Shown: positions 25,428-31,530 of the stretch, in pieces | Numbering within the stretch: the stretch's first letter is position 1 | How the letters are laid out: each line of letters starts with the position of its first letter | Assembly (NCBI RefSeq): GCF_900142065.1 | Contig: NZ_FSRJ01000002.1 | Span: 744,001 to 808,000, forward strand | Direction of reading: 5' to 3' | From: Agromyces cerinus subsp. cerinus | GTDB taxonomy: Bacteria; Actinomycetota; Actinomycetes; Actinomycetales; Microbacteriaceae | Length of the DNA: 64,000 nt | The notes under the pieces: generated by a model | Told to the model about the DNA's origin: nothing | Seen by the model: only the letters and a program-made list of their open reading frames with translations | Database searches by the model: none | Position numbers and translations under genes: made by a program

Positions 25428-25799
25428 ATGATTCTGGATCCCGCGACGACACGGTTCATCGAGCAGGTTGCTGCCCTGCCCGCGGAGAAGCTCGCGGTGA
25501 TCTTCGACGAATCGTTGGACCTCTGGGTGCCCGCCGGTCGTGCGGCGAGTGGGGCCATCAAGATCTCGGCCGCCAAGAACTCCGAGCTCGATCACGATGT
25601 GCGAGCGGTGCTGCGCCCGCGCGCTGCGGAGCTCGATGCGTACGCAACCGGCCTGCATTCCGACGCGACGGGTGCGACCGTGATCGCGGCCCGAGCCGTT
25701 CAGACCCGCGCGACGCTCGCCGTCGAGCACTACGACGTGCTGGTCGCGCCGTTCATCTCCGCCGGCATCGAGGTACCCCCGCACCCCGCCCAGTCCTGA
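25428..25799 (+). CDS. Family B immunity-array protein, copy B3
   Basis: 123 residues, ATG 25428 with a strong GAGGAGGA site. It opens ILDPATTRFIEQVAALPAEK and keeps NSELDHDVRAVLRPRAAELD, GLHSDATGA and VLVAPFISAGIEVPPHP. A -10-like TAGCCT is at 25398-25403, so it may start a short transcript of its own. No catalytic or membrane feature is visible. Confidence 0.65.
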   Translation: MILDPATTRFIEQVAALPAEKLAVIFDESLDLWVPAGRAASGAIKISAAKNSELDHDVRAVLRPRAAELDAYATGLHSDATGATVIAARAVQTRATLAVEHYDVLVAPFISAGIEVPPHPAQS

Positions 25800-25858
25800 T
25801 CGCTCCGAGCGGCCGACTGTGCCCGCCCGGTTCGCCGCGAGCGGCGCACTTGCGACAG

Positions 25859-25878
25859 GATGGGGAGCGCTCCCCATC
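25859..25878. promoter_or_regulatory. 20-base perfect palindrome, copy 2 (operator candidate)
   Basis: GATGGGGAGCGCTCCCCATC is a perfect palindrome 82 bases before the Tdi-like gene. It matches the element at 16697-16716 in 17 of 20 positions. Two well-formed copies, each in a gap before an operon of the same island, favour a regulator-binding site over chance. Confidence 0.55.
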
Positions 25879-25960
25879 GCCCGACGGCTCGATCTGTGGT
25901 GTCGTGGAAGCCTTCGCCGCGTGGAGCACGTCGCGTGAAGCCTGCTGAGGAAGGACCGGA

Positions 25961-26836
25961 ATGACCACGTTCAACACGTTCACCCAGGTGGCGCCGATCG
26001 GCGAGGAGACCATCGACCGGTTCGCCGGACAGGTCCCCGCCGAGGTCGTCGACCTGTGGCGTCGTCAGGGGGCCGGATTCGTCGGTGCCGACGGGTTCTT
26101 CCGCGTCGTCGATCCCGATCGCGCTGCACTGATGCTCGAGGGCGTCTTCGCCATGCCCGACGGTTCGACCGTGTTGTTCACGACGGCGCTCGGCGATGTC
26201 GTCTTCCATGCGGGCGGCGTCTTCTTCGTCGTGAAGTTCCGGTTCGGCGCGATCGACCTGGCGCAGGGCCTCTCCTTCGACGAGCTCGTCGCACTCATCG
26301 AAGACGAGCGTCACCGCGACGTCGTCTGGCAGTGGCAGCCGTATCCGGCCGCGCGCGACCGTGACGGCGTTCCCGCGTTCGAGCAGTGCTTCGGGTTCGT
26401 GCCGCTGCTCGCCCTGGGCGGCCCGAACGACGCGGCCAACCTGCAGCTCGGCGGCCTCTACGAGCACCTCGCTCTCATCACACAGCTCGCCGGTCAGCCG
26501 CGGGTGCGCGGTGCCCTCCCGCTTCCGACGAATGACGGGCCGGGCGCGGTTCCGGATGCCGCGGCAGACCGGGATCGCCTCGTCGAGGTCGCCCGCGGGC
26601 TGTTCGCCAAGCTCACCGATGCGCCGAACCTGAACATCATCGACCTGCCCGACGGGCTGGGCATCTGCGCCGTGCACGCCGTGCGCGGTGGCGGCAAGAT
26701 CTACGTCGCCCCCGACGAGTCGGTGCTGTTCGTCGCATCGGCGATGGACTTCGACGCCGGGCTCGCCGCATTCCGGTCGGGCGAGCGCACGCCGCACGTC
26801 ATGTTCGAGCGTCGTGACGGCGGGGCGACCTCGTGA
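25961..26836 (+). CDS. Tdi-like immunity protein (GAD-like and DUF1851 domains)
   Basis: 291 residues, ATG 25961 with GAAGGA. The N-terminal 60 residues (ETIDRFAGQVPAEVVDLWR, GFFRVVDPDRA) match the GAD-like domain; the middle (FGFVPLLALGGPNDAANLQ) matches DUF1851. Together these make up Tdi immunity proteins, which neutralise Tde/Ntox15 DNases of the Agrobacterium Tde1-Tdi1 type. The effector at 18165 contains an Ntox15-like module, so this is its probable cognate antidote. The last 80 residues (LNIIDLPDGLGICAVHAVRG, SVLFVASAMDFDAGLAAF) form an extra module shared with the gene at 28724. The stop overlaps the next gene as GTGA. Confidence 0.82.
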   Translation: MTTFNTFTQVAPIGEETIDRFAGQVPAEVVDLWRRQGAGFVGADGFFRVVDPDRAALMLEGVFAMPDGSTVLFTTALGDVVFHAGGVFFVVKFRFGAIDLAQGLSFDELVALIEDERHRDVVWQWQPYPAARDRDGVPAFEQCFGFVPLLALGGPNDAANLQLGGLYEHLALITQLAGQPRVRGALPLPTNDGPGAVPDAAADRDRLVEVARGLFAKLTDAPNLNIIDLPDGLGICAVHAVRGGGKIYVAPDESVLFVASAMDFDAGLAAFRSGERTPHVMFERRDGGATS

Positions 26837-27171
26837 CCTCGGCCCTCGAACAGCGCTGCGAACGGCTGCGCCAGCCCGTGACCGAGCTCGTCGCGGTGAG
26901 CATCTCCGCGACCCTCCGCCCGCAGGACCTGCCCGAGCTGCGTGCGGCCATCGCCGACGTGCGGGCCATCCTCGGCGAAGACGCCTCCGACCTCCCGCCG
27001 GGCGCGTTCATCGACTGGCTGCCGACGGCGCTCCGCAACCTCCAGCGTATGGACGAAGCAGTTGCCGGCGGCGACGCGGCGACGTCGTACGCGATCCTGA
27101 CCGACAAGGCCGATGGATTCATCCGTCTCACCGACGGCTGCGCCGGCTTCCCGGGGTGGTCGGCGACCTGA
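26833..27171 (+). CDS. Small helical protein coupled to the Tdi-like gene
   Basis: 112 residues, GTG 26833 overlapping the Tdi-like stop. Helical and soluble: RPQDLPELRAAIADVRAILG, DWLPTALRNLQRMDEAVAGG, then SYAILTDKADGFIRLTDGC. It is not clearly family B. Coupling to the Tdi-like gene suggests an accessory immunity component. Function unknown. Confidence 0.55.
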   Translation: MTSALEQRCERLRQPVTELVAVSISATLRPQDLPELRAAIADVRAILGEDASDLPPGAFIDWLPTALRNLQRMDEAVAGGDAATSYAILTDKADGFIRLTDGCAGFPGWSAT

Positions 27172-27189
27172 GCCCGGGCGCCCCAGCCG

Positions 27190-27822
27190 TCAGCCGCGAA
27201 GGAACGGGTCGAGGAACCCGTTCACGATCGTCTGGCTGGCGCGGGCGCCGTAGTTGTCGACCGTGACCTGGCTGATCGCCGCGTAGGCGTTCTCGCGCAG
27301 CACGACCGGCGGCAACGGCTGCCAGGTGTTGCCCGACCGGGCGACGACGGTGACGTATGCCACCGAGTCCTTCGGCGCGAGCCAGATGCCGAAGGTGACG
27401 TTCCCGCTCCGGGCCGACGGCACCGGGAGGTACACGCGCGGGTCGCCGGTGCGGAACCGATCGAGCAGCGCGGCGGCGTCCTGCGGGGCGACGTGCGCGT
27501 ACGCGTTCACGCTCTGCTTCACCCGGGAGCCGGTCTCGACCCGCTCCCAGCGGTACGACCAGGCCGTCAGCCAGACGATGCCTCCGACGAGCGCCGCCGC
27601 GCTGAGCAGCACGAGGCCGGGGGCGACGAGACCCCGCAGGCCCGAGCGTCGTCCCTGGTAGTCGGCCGACATCTCGACGATCGCGTCGTAGAGCGTCAGC
27701 GTCACGACGAGTCCGATGAGCCCGGCGACGATGAACACCGCCGCGGTGACCATGAGGCCCCCCGAGCGAACCCGTCGCACCTCTTGGGGGATGGTCGTCA
27801 GCGGTCGTTCAAGCTGTTCCAC
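27190..27822 (-). CDS. Two-helix membrane protein with extracytoplasmic domain
   Basis: 210 residues, GTG 27822 inside the end of the upstream gene (14-bp overlap). Two membrane helices (GGLMVTAAVFIVAGLIGLVV and the segment VAPGLVLLSAAALVGGIVWL) precede a C-terminal beta-rich domain of about 120 residues. I do not recognise a family. It ends 18 bp from the convergent gene at 27171 with no terminator visible. It forms a two-gene unit that interrupts the immunity array on the opposite strand. Confidence 0.7.
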   Translation of the reverse strand: MEQLERPLTTIPQEVRRVRSGGLMVTAAVFIVAGLIGLVVTLTLYDAIVEMSADYQGRRSGLRGLVAPGLVLLSAAALVGGIVWLTAWSYRWERVETGSRVKQSVNAYAHVAPQDAAALLDRFRTGDPRVYLPVPSARSGNVTFGIWLAPKDSVAYVTVVARSGNTWQPLPPVVLRENAYAAISQVTVDNYGARASQTIVNGFLDPFLRG

Positions 27823-28552
27823 GGGTGTCCTTCCGTTCGTCGACCGGCCACTTGCGGTCGATCATGGGTCCCTTCCAGTCGAAGTACCCGAAGACCGCGG
27901 TGTGGCTTGCAGTCGGCACGCCTCGGCGTGCGGCCTCGTCGATGAGCACCCGGGCCGCCTGATGCGCGGTCGTGTCCGCGATCACGGAGTCGAGCATCAA
28001 CGGGATCAGTCCTCGTCGCGCGCCGTCGAACTCATCGAAGAGCGTGACGCGTTCGGCACCGCGATCGTCGCCGAACGCGCGCTTCAGTGCTGCGCCGTCG
28101 CGCACGGCGATCTCGCAGAGCAGCGTGCCGTTGCCGGCCTTCAGTGCGGCGGTGGCGAGCGGGCCCGACAGGGGGAGCCGCTGCATCCGAGCCGAGCGCG
28201 CACGGTCGTCGAGCACACCCACGAAGACCATGTCGTGCCAGGCGATGAGCGGGGCACCCGCGAGGCGCACCCCTTCGTCGGTCACGGTCAGTGCGATGTC
28301 GTTGCCCGTCACGAGGAGCATGAGGGCGCGTCGCCGCCGCAACGCCATGACGGTCGAGATGAGGCAGGCGGCCGCGCCGAGCGCGGCGACGGTGATCGTG
28401 AACCAGCCCATGCCCGAGGCGATGGCGAAGACGAGACCGGCGATGATCAGGCAGCCCAGTACGACGCTGACGAGGATGATGCCCGAGTTCCAGCGGCCGA
28501 CCGTGTCGACCTTGGCGCGGTCGACGGATGCCTCGAAGATCGGCTCGGCCAT
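27809..28552 (-). CDS. Two-helix membrane protein, first of a minus-strand pair
   Basis: 247 residues, ATG 28552 with AAAGGG upstream. Two adjacent membrane helices (about residues 25-70) are followed by a cytoplasmic-type domain containing the PH-like pattern IALTVTDEGVRLAGAPLIAW, as in many bacterial membrane-bound PH-like proteins. The C-terminus is charged. It overlaps the next gene by 14 bp. Immediate function unknown; its place inside the toxin/immunity array suggests a role in the secretion system or self-protection, but nothing proves it. Confidence 0.7.
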   Translation of the reverse strand: MAEPIFEASVDRAKVDTVGRWNSGIILVSVVLGCLIIAGLVFAIASGMGWFTITVAALGAAACLISTVMALRRRRALMLLVTGNDIALTVTDEGVRLAGAPLIAWHDMVFVGVLDDRARSARMQRLPLSGPLATAALKAGNGTLLCEIAVRDGAALKRAFGDDRGAERVTLFDEFDGARRGLIPLMLDSVIADTTAHQAARVLIDEAARRGVPTASHTAVFGYFDWKGPMIDRKWPVDERKDTRGTA

Positions 28553-28652
28553 CGGTGCCCTTTCGTATTCTGATCGGGCCGACGGGCGACTCCGAGCGTG
28601 GACAGCCTATCGCCCGGACATCGTCGTGCCCCGGTCGCGTACGCTCGACGGT

Positions 28653-28727
28653 ATGGACCCGCGCAGCAGCGAATCAGGCGCCGCCCCCCAAGCATCTCGC
28701 CCGGCCCGGATTCCGGAAGGCGCATGA
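28653..28727 (+). CDS. 24-residue leaderless ORF upstream of the DUF2185 gene
   Basis: TACGCT at 28640-28645 stands 7 bases before ATG 28653, the spacing of a leaderless transcript. The frame encodes 24 residues (MDPRSSESGAAPQASRPARI...) and its TGA overlaps ATG 28724 as ATGA. It may be a short leader that couples translation into the immunity gene, or a real micro-protein. No homology can be claimed. Confidence 0.4.
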   Translation: MDPRSSESGAAPQASRPARIPEGA

Positions 28728-29407
28728 CCATGGCAACGTCGTATCCCGAGTTCATTCCCGGGGCAGGCGCCAGTCTCGCCACGAAGAACGTTCTGTCCGG
28801 CGCCGGCCGAGTGCGGTGGATGGTGCGGAAGCCATCGCGTCAGCCGGCCGACAACGGATGGCGGATCATGAGCCACGTCGATTCGAGCGAGTACCTGTCG
28901 GACTCGGGCAACTGGGTGATCAACGACTTCAACGAACTCTGCGCGATCGAGCCGGCGTTGCTCGGAATCTACGATTTCCCGGTGGGCTCGGACCTCCAAC
29001 TGGTCGACGACGGAAGCGGCATCCAGATCTTCGACACCGCCTCGGGCCGCGAGATCCCACGGAGCGCGTTCTACGTACCACCGGCGCCGGAGCCGGCGGA
29101 ATGGCGGCCCGAGGTCGTCGACCCGGAGGCGCTCTCGTCCGAGCAGCGCGAACTCGCCGCGACGGCAGCCGCACTCTTCGAGCAGCTCGCTCGCGACGCG
29201 GGTCAATCGGATGCCGGTCGGCTCAACGTGGTGCCCCTGCCCGATGACCTAGGCGTCGCCGTCGTCCGCGCCGTTCGAGGCAGTGGCGTGATCTTCGTCG
29301 CCCGCGACTCGAGCGTGCTGTACGTGACCTCGGCGATCGACCTGCCGGTCGGCCTCGACCTCTTCCGCAACGGGCAGCGCACGCCGCTGTCGAGCTTCGA
29401 GGAGTAG
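28724..29407 (+). CDS. DUF2185 (Imm33-like) immunity protein with extra C-terminal module
   Basis: 227 residues from ATG 28724; ATG 28730 is also possible with GGAAGG 9 nt upstream. Residues about 20-95 match DUF2185: VRWMVRKPSRQPADNGWRIM, then SGNWVINDFNELCAIEP, then IYDFPVGSDLQL. This domain is used as immunity protein Imm33 in polymorphic toxin systems. The last 85 residues (LNVVPLPDDLGVAVVRAVRG, SVLYVTSAIDLPVGLDLF) are clearly homologous to the end of the Tdi-like protein at 25961, so a common C-terminal module is attached to two different immunity heads. Which toxin it neutralises is unknown. Confidence 0.75.
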   Translation: MTMATSYPEFIPGAGASLATKNVLSGAGRVRWMVRKPSRQPADNGWRIMSHVDSSEYLSDSGNWVINDFNELCAIEPALLGIYDFPVGSDLQLVDDGSGIQIFDTASGREIPRSAFYVPPAPEPAEWRPEVVDPEALSSEQRELAATAAALFEQLARDAGQSDAGRLNVVPLPDDLGVAVVRAVRGSGVIFVARDSSVLYVTSAIDLPVGLDLFRNGQRTPLSSFEE

Positions 29408-29439
29408 CCCGTTCCGTCGAAGGAGCGAGACGAGGGATC

Positions 29440-29724
29440 ATGACCATTCACGAAGCACGCCGGGCGCTCGAACAGTACTTCGTCGAGCACCCGCCCGCGA
29501 TCTCGGGCGACCTCTACATCGCCGGTGAGGGGTTCGAGGACGAGCTCGACTACCTGCCGGTCTGGGGCTCACGGCAGTTCTCTGTCGACGGTGTCGAGGC
29601 ATTCGCTCGCTGGGACAATCTCGCGATCTTCATCGACAAGCGCACGGCCGCGGTTCGTCAGGAGCTGCACACCCCGAATTTCGCGAAGATCAGCAGCATG
29701 ACGCCCGTCGCAGCGACGGAGTGA
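29440..29724 (+). CDS. YrhB/Imm35-like immunity protein, copy 2
   Basis: 94 residues, ATG 29440 with GAGGGA. It is a paralogue of the gene at 23894: HPPAISGDLYIAG, DYLPVWGSRQFSVDG and DNLAIFIDKRT align without gaps. The end differs (NFAKISSMTPVAATE versus VKKVNAMSQVAAPVN), as expected for an immunity protein that has changed specificity. With two papain-like modules in the effector, one copy for each is an attractive but untested idea. The stop lies in a GTGA with the next gene. Confidence 0.68.
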   Translation: MTIHEARRALEQYFVEHPPAISGDLYIAGEGFEDELDYLPVWGSRQFSVDGVEAFARWDNLAIFIDKRTAAVRQELHTPNFAKISSMTPVAATE

Positions 29725-29732
29725 GGAAGATC

Positions 29733-30155
29733 GTGCTCGGGACATCCACTCGGACGTTCATCGCGCAGGCCTGCGCGCTCCCGCCGGTATCGCTCGCCGC
29801 GGCCTTCGACCGTGCGGTTTCGCTGCGTCGAGCCGGTGGGAAGGAGGCGTCGCGCGCGTTGAAGTTGTCTGCGATCGACAATTCGCAGCTCGAGCGGGCG
29901 GTGAGTGCGGCGCTGCTGCCGCGGGCCGACGAGCTGGATGACTTCCGGCCGGGGCTGCACTCCGACGCCAAGAGTGCAGTGGTGATCGCAGCGCGGGCGG
30001 TGGAGAAGTCCGCCCAGCTGACGCCCGAGCAATACGCACTACTCGTCACCCCGTTCGTCGTGGTCGGCCTCGATGTCCCGTTCACGCCGGCTGAGCAACG
30101 CGCGCATGGAGGCTCCTCCCCAAGTCCTGACGGATCGGAAGGGGGAGTTGGGTGA
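29733..30155 (+). CDS. Family B immunity-array protein, copy B4 (extended C-terminus)
   Basis: 140 residues from GTG 29733 (GAGGAAG upstream, matching the arrangement before copy B1); GTG 29721 is an alternative that overlaps the preceding stop. Blocks AGGKEAS, RAVSAALLPRADELDD, GLHSDAKSAVV and TPEQYALLVTPFVVVGLDVP are intact. Other copies stop shortly after this point, but here the frame runs on for about 20 residues (FTPAEQRAHGGSSPSPDG) into the family A remnant, consistent with loss of the original stop. Confidence 0.6.
   Translation: MLGTSTRTFIAQACALPPVSLAAAFDRAVSLRRAGGKEASRALKLSAIDNSQLERAVSAALLPRADELDDFRPGLHSDAKSAVVIAARAVEKSAQLTPEQYALLVTPFVVVGLDVPFTPAEQRAHGGSSPSPDGSEGGVG
30105..30124. 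promoter_or_regulatory. 20-base palindromic element, degenerate copy 3
   Basis: CATGGAGGCTCCTCCCCAAG keeps the outer parts of the island palindrome but is imperfect. It stands in front of the truncated family A remnant just as the copy at 30785 stands in front of the intact one. Confidence 0.35.
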
Positions 30156-30243
30156 GCTGCTCCGCGACGCGGCCGACCTCGACTCCGTCCTCGATGCGGC
30201 TCGTGCCCTCGGATACCGAGTGGAGTCGAGGGAGGATCTCTGA
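30106..30243 (+). pseudogene. Truncated family A copy
   Basis: A 45-codon frame encodes KGELGELLRDAADLDSVLD and ALGYRVESREDL, the C-terminal half of family A (compare GELGDLLREAADLDSFLE at 31000-31060). The N-terminal half is missing; the break lies near 30135-30141, where leader-like sequence joins directly to the GGGGGAGTTGGGTGA coding stretch. Its ATG falls inside palindrome copy 3 and has no ribosome site, so it is probably a remnant. Confidence 0.6.
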
Positions 30244-30289
30244 TGTCGTATCGGCGCGGCGCGGCTCGAGGCATCCGCCCGGACCTCGA

Positions 30290-30295
30290 TAAGCT
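30290..30295 (+). promoter_or_regulatory. -10 box (TAAGCT) of the B5 leaderless transcript
   Basis: TAAGCT lies 7 bases before the ATG of a seven-residue mini-ORF at 30303. The same box and spacing recur at 31494-31499. No good -35 is visible. Confidence 0.4.
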
Positions 30296-30302
30296 CGCGC
30301 TC

Positions 30303-30326
30303 ATGACTCCCGGGGCGACGAACTGA
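30303..30326 (+). CDS. Leaderless mini-ORF MTPGATN, copy 1
   Basis: Seven codons and TGA encode MTPGATN. The TGA shares one base with the ATG of copy B5 (TGATG), so ribosomes could re-initiate. The paralogous leader at 31507 has the same peptide with three base differences, all in third codon positions and all synonymous, which suggests it is translated and selected. Confidence 0.45.
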   Translation: MTPGATN

Positions 30327-30688
30327 TGCTTGACACCGAGACGACGCGGTTCGTCGATGCGGCGACGGCGCTGCCTGCGGCGGCCCTCGAAGCTGCGTAC
30401 GAACGCCAGCTCGACCTCTTGGGCGAGGGTGGCAATGAGGCGAGCGACGCGGCGGGCCCGTCTGCGAGCGCGAACGCCGAGCTCGATCATCGGATTCGAG
30501 CAGCGCTGCTTCCCCGTGCCGACGAACTCGATGAGCATCGAATCGGGCTCCACTCGGATGCTCGGACGGCGATCTCCACGGCGGCGCGCGCGATCGTGAC
30601 GCGCCGGCGGCTCACCGCCGAGCAGTTCACGGTACTCGTCACCCCGTTCGTCGAACTCGGCTTCGACATTCCTGCTCACACGGGCTGA
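30326..30688 (+). CDS. Family B immunity-array protein, copy B5
   Basis: 120 residues, ATG 30326, with no ribosome site of its own but coupled to the MTPGATN mini-ORF. LDTETTRFVDAATALPAAAL opens the protein; GEGGNEAS, HRIRAALLPRADELDEHRI, GLHSDARTAIS and TAEQFTVLVTPFVELGFDIP follow. It is closest to copy B7 (same leader, same ending FVELGFDIPA), so the two arose by a recent duplication. Helical, unrecognised family. Confidence 0.65.
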   Translation: MLDTETTRFVDAATALPAAALEAAYERQLDLLGEGGNEASDAAGPSASANAELDHRIRAALLPRADELDEHRIGLHSDARTAISTAARAIVTRRRLTAEQFTVLVTPFVELGFDIPAHTG

Positions 30689-30715
30689 GCGAACGCACGC
30701 ATGGGGACTCCTCAC

Positions 30716-30778
30716 GCGCTGCTCGTCACGCCGTTCGTCGAGGTCGCCTCGACGTTCCCGTTCACGCCGGCTGAGTAG
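30716..30778 (+). pseudogene. C-terminal remnant of a family B gene
   Basis: Twenty codons read ALLVTPFVEVASTFPFTPAE and then TAG, matching the last part of copy B4 (ALLVTPFVVVGLDVPFTPAE). Everything upstream is gone; the remnant joins directly to a half-copy of the island palindrome (CATGGGGACTCCT from 30700). It records a deletion inside the array. Confidence 0.6.
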
Positions 30779-30784
30779 GACGCG

Positions 30785-30804
30785 CATGTGGACTCTTCCC
30801 CATG
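30785..30804. promoter_or_regulatory. 20-base palindromic element, copy 4
   Basis: CATGTGGACTCTTCCCCATG has the same length and outer arms as the copies at 16697 and 25859, with a weaker centre. It lies 24 bases before the A2 start codon. Confidence 0.45.
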
Positions 30805-30828
30805 CCTTTACGGAACGGACGGAGCGGA

Positions 30829-31107
30829 ATGACCCAACCCGAGGAACCGCGGCGCTACCAGGTGTTCGTCGGTGATCAACTCGCGCTCGAGCTTCGAGGA
30901 GAGAGCGGCATCCTGGTCAGCGCGTCGGCGCCGCCGCCGTTGCCCGGCACTGCGCCGGTGACTCACCTCTTCGCGACCGCGGTCTTCCGCATGGCTGAGA
31001 ACGAGGGGGAGTTGGGTGACTTGCTCCGCGAAGCGGCCGACCTCGATTCCTTTCTCGAGGCGGTTCGTGATCTCGGATACCGAGTCGAGACAGGGGAGGG
31101 CCTCTGA
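30829..31107 (+). CDS. Family A small immunity-array protein, copy A2
   Basis: 92 residues, ATG 30829 with CGGAGCGG upstream. RRYQVFVGDQLALELRGESG, ILVSASAPPPLPG, THLFATAVF and LLREAADLDSFLEAVRDLGY match copy A1 along the full length. The stop overlaps the next ATG by one base (TGATG), so A2 and B6 are coupled, as B2 and A1 are. Unrecognised family. Confidence 0.62.
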   Translation: MTQPEEPRRYQVFVGDQLALELRGESGILVSASAPPPLPGTAPVTHLFATAVFRMAENEGELGDLLREAADLDSFLEAVRDLGYRVETGEGL

Positions 31108-31451
31108 TGTCGTTCCTGCCCGACGACGTCGTCGCATTCATCGATGCGACGGCTGCACTGCCCACCGAGACTCTGGCCGACCTGCGGCGCACGATCGCGC
31201 TCGCACCCGAGCCCGCAGTGAGGGCACCGAAGCTCGACGCTGCGCAGTTCGACGCGTTGGCAAAGCATCTTCGCGATGCGTTCCGGCCGAGAGCCGACGA
31301 GCTTGCCGCGCTGGTCCCGAACGGTGCGCTCAGCGCGAGTATCGCCAACACGAGTGTTGCAGCGCAGGCGATCTGGAAGCGAGCACTGCTGACGGATGCC
31401 GAGTTCCAGTCGCTGACCGGTGCGTACCGAGACGTCGGTCTCGAGTTCTGA
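31107..31451 (+). CDS. Family B immunity-array protein, divergent copy B6
   Basis: 114 residues, ATG 31107 overlapping the A2 stop. It keeps FIDATAALPTETLADLRRTI, KLDAAQFDALAKHLRDAF and RPRADELAAL but lacks GGKEAS and LHSDA, like copy B2. Both divergent copies are coupled to a family A gene, so A plus divergent B looks like a fixed pair. Confidence 0.6.
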   Translation: MSFLPDDVVAFIDATAALPTETLADLRRTIALAPEPAVRAPKLDAAQFDALAKHLRDAFRPRADELAALVPNGALSASIANTSVAAQAIWKRALLTDAEFQSLTGAYRDVGLEF

Positions 31452-31493
31452 CCAGGTCGACGCTGCGCAGATACATCGCCGCCCGTACCTCGA

Positions 31494-31499
31494 TAAGCT
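31494..31499 (+). promoter_or_regulatory. -10 box (TAAGCT) of the B7 leaderless transcript
   Basis: Same hexamer and 7-base spacing to the mini-ORF ATG as at 30290. The identical stretch CGATAAGCTCGCGCTCATGA is present at both places. Confidence 0.4.
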
Positions 31500-31506
31500 C
31501 GCGCTC

Positions 31507-31530
31507 ATGACTCCGGGTGCAACGAACTGA
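31507..31530 (+). CDS. Leaderless mini-ORF MTPGATN, copy 2
   Basis: Second copy of the seven-residue leader. Relative to copy 1, CCC became CCG, GGG became GGT and GCG became GCA, all silent. TGA overlaps the ATG of copy B7. Confidence 0.45.
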   Translation: MTPGATN

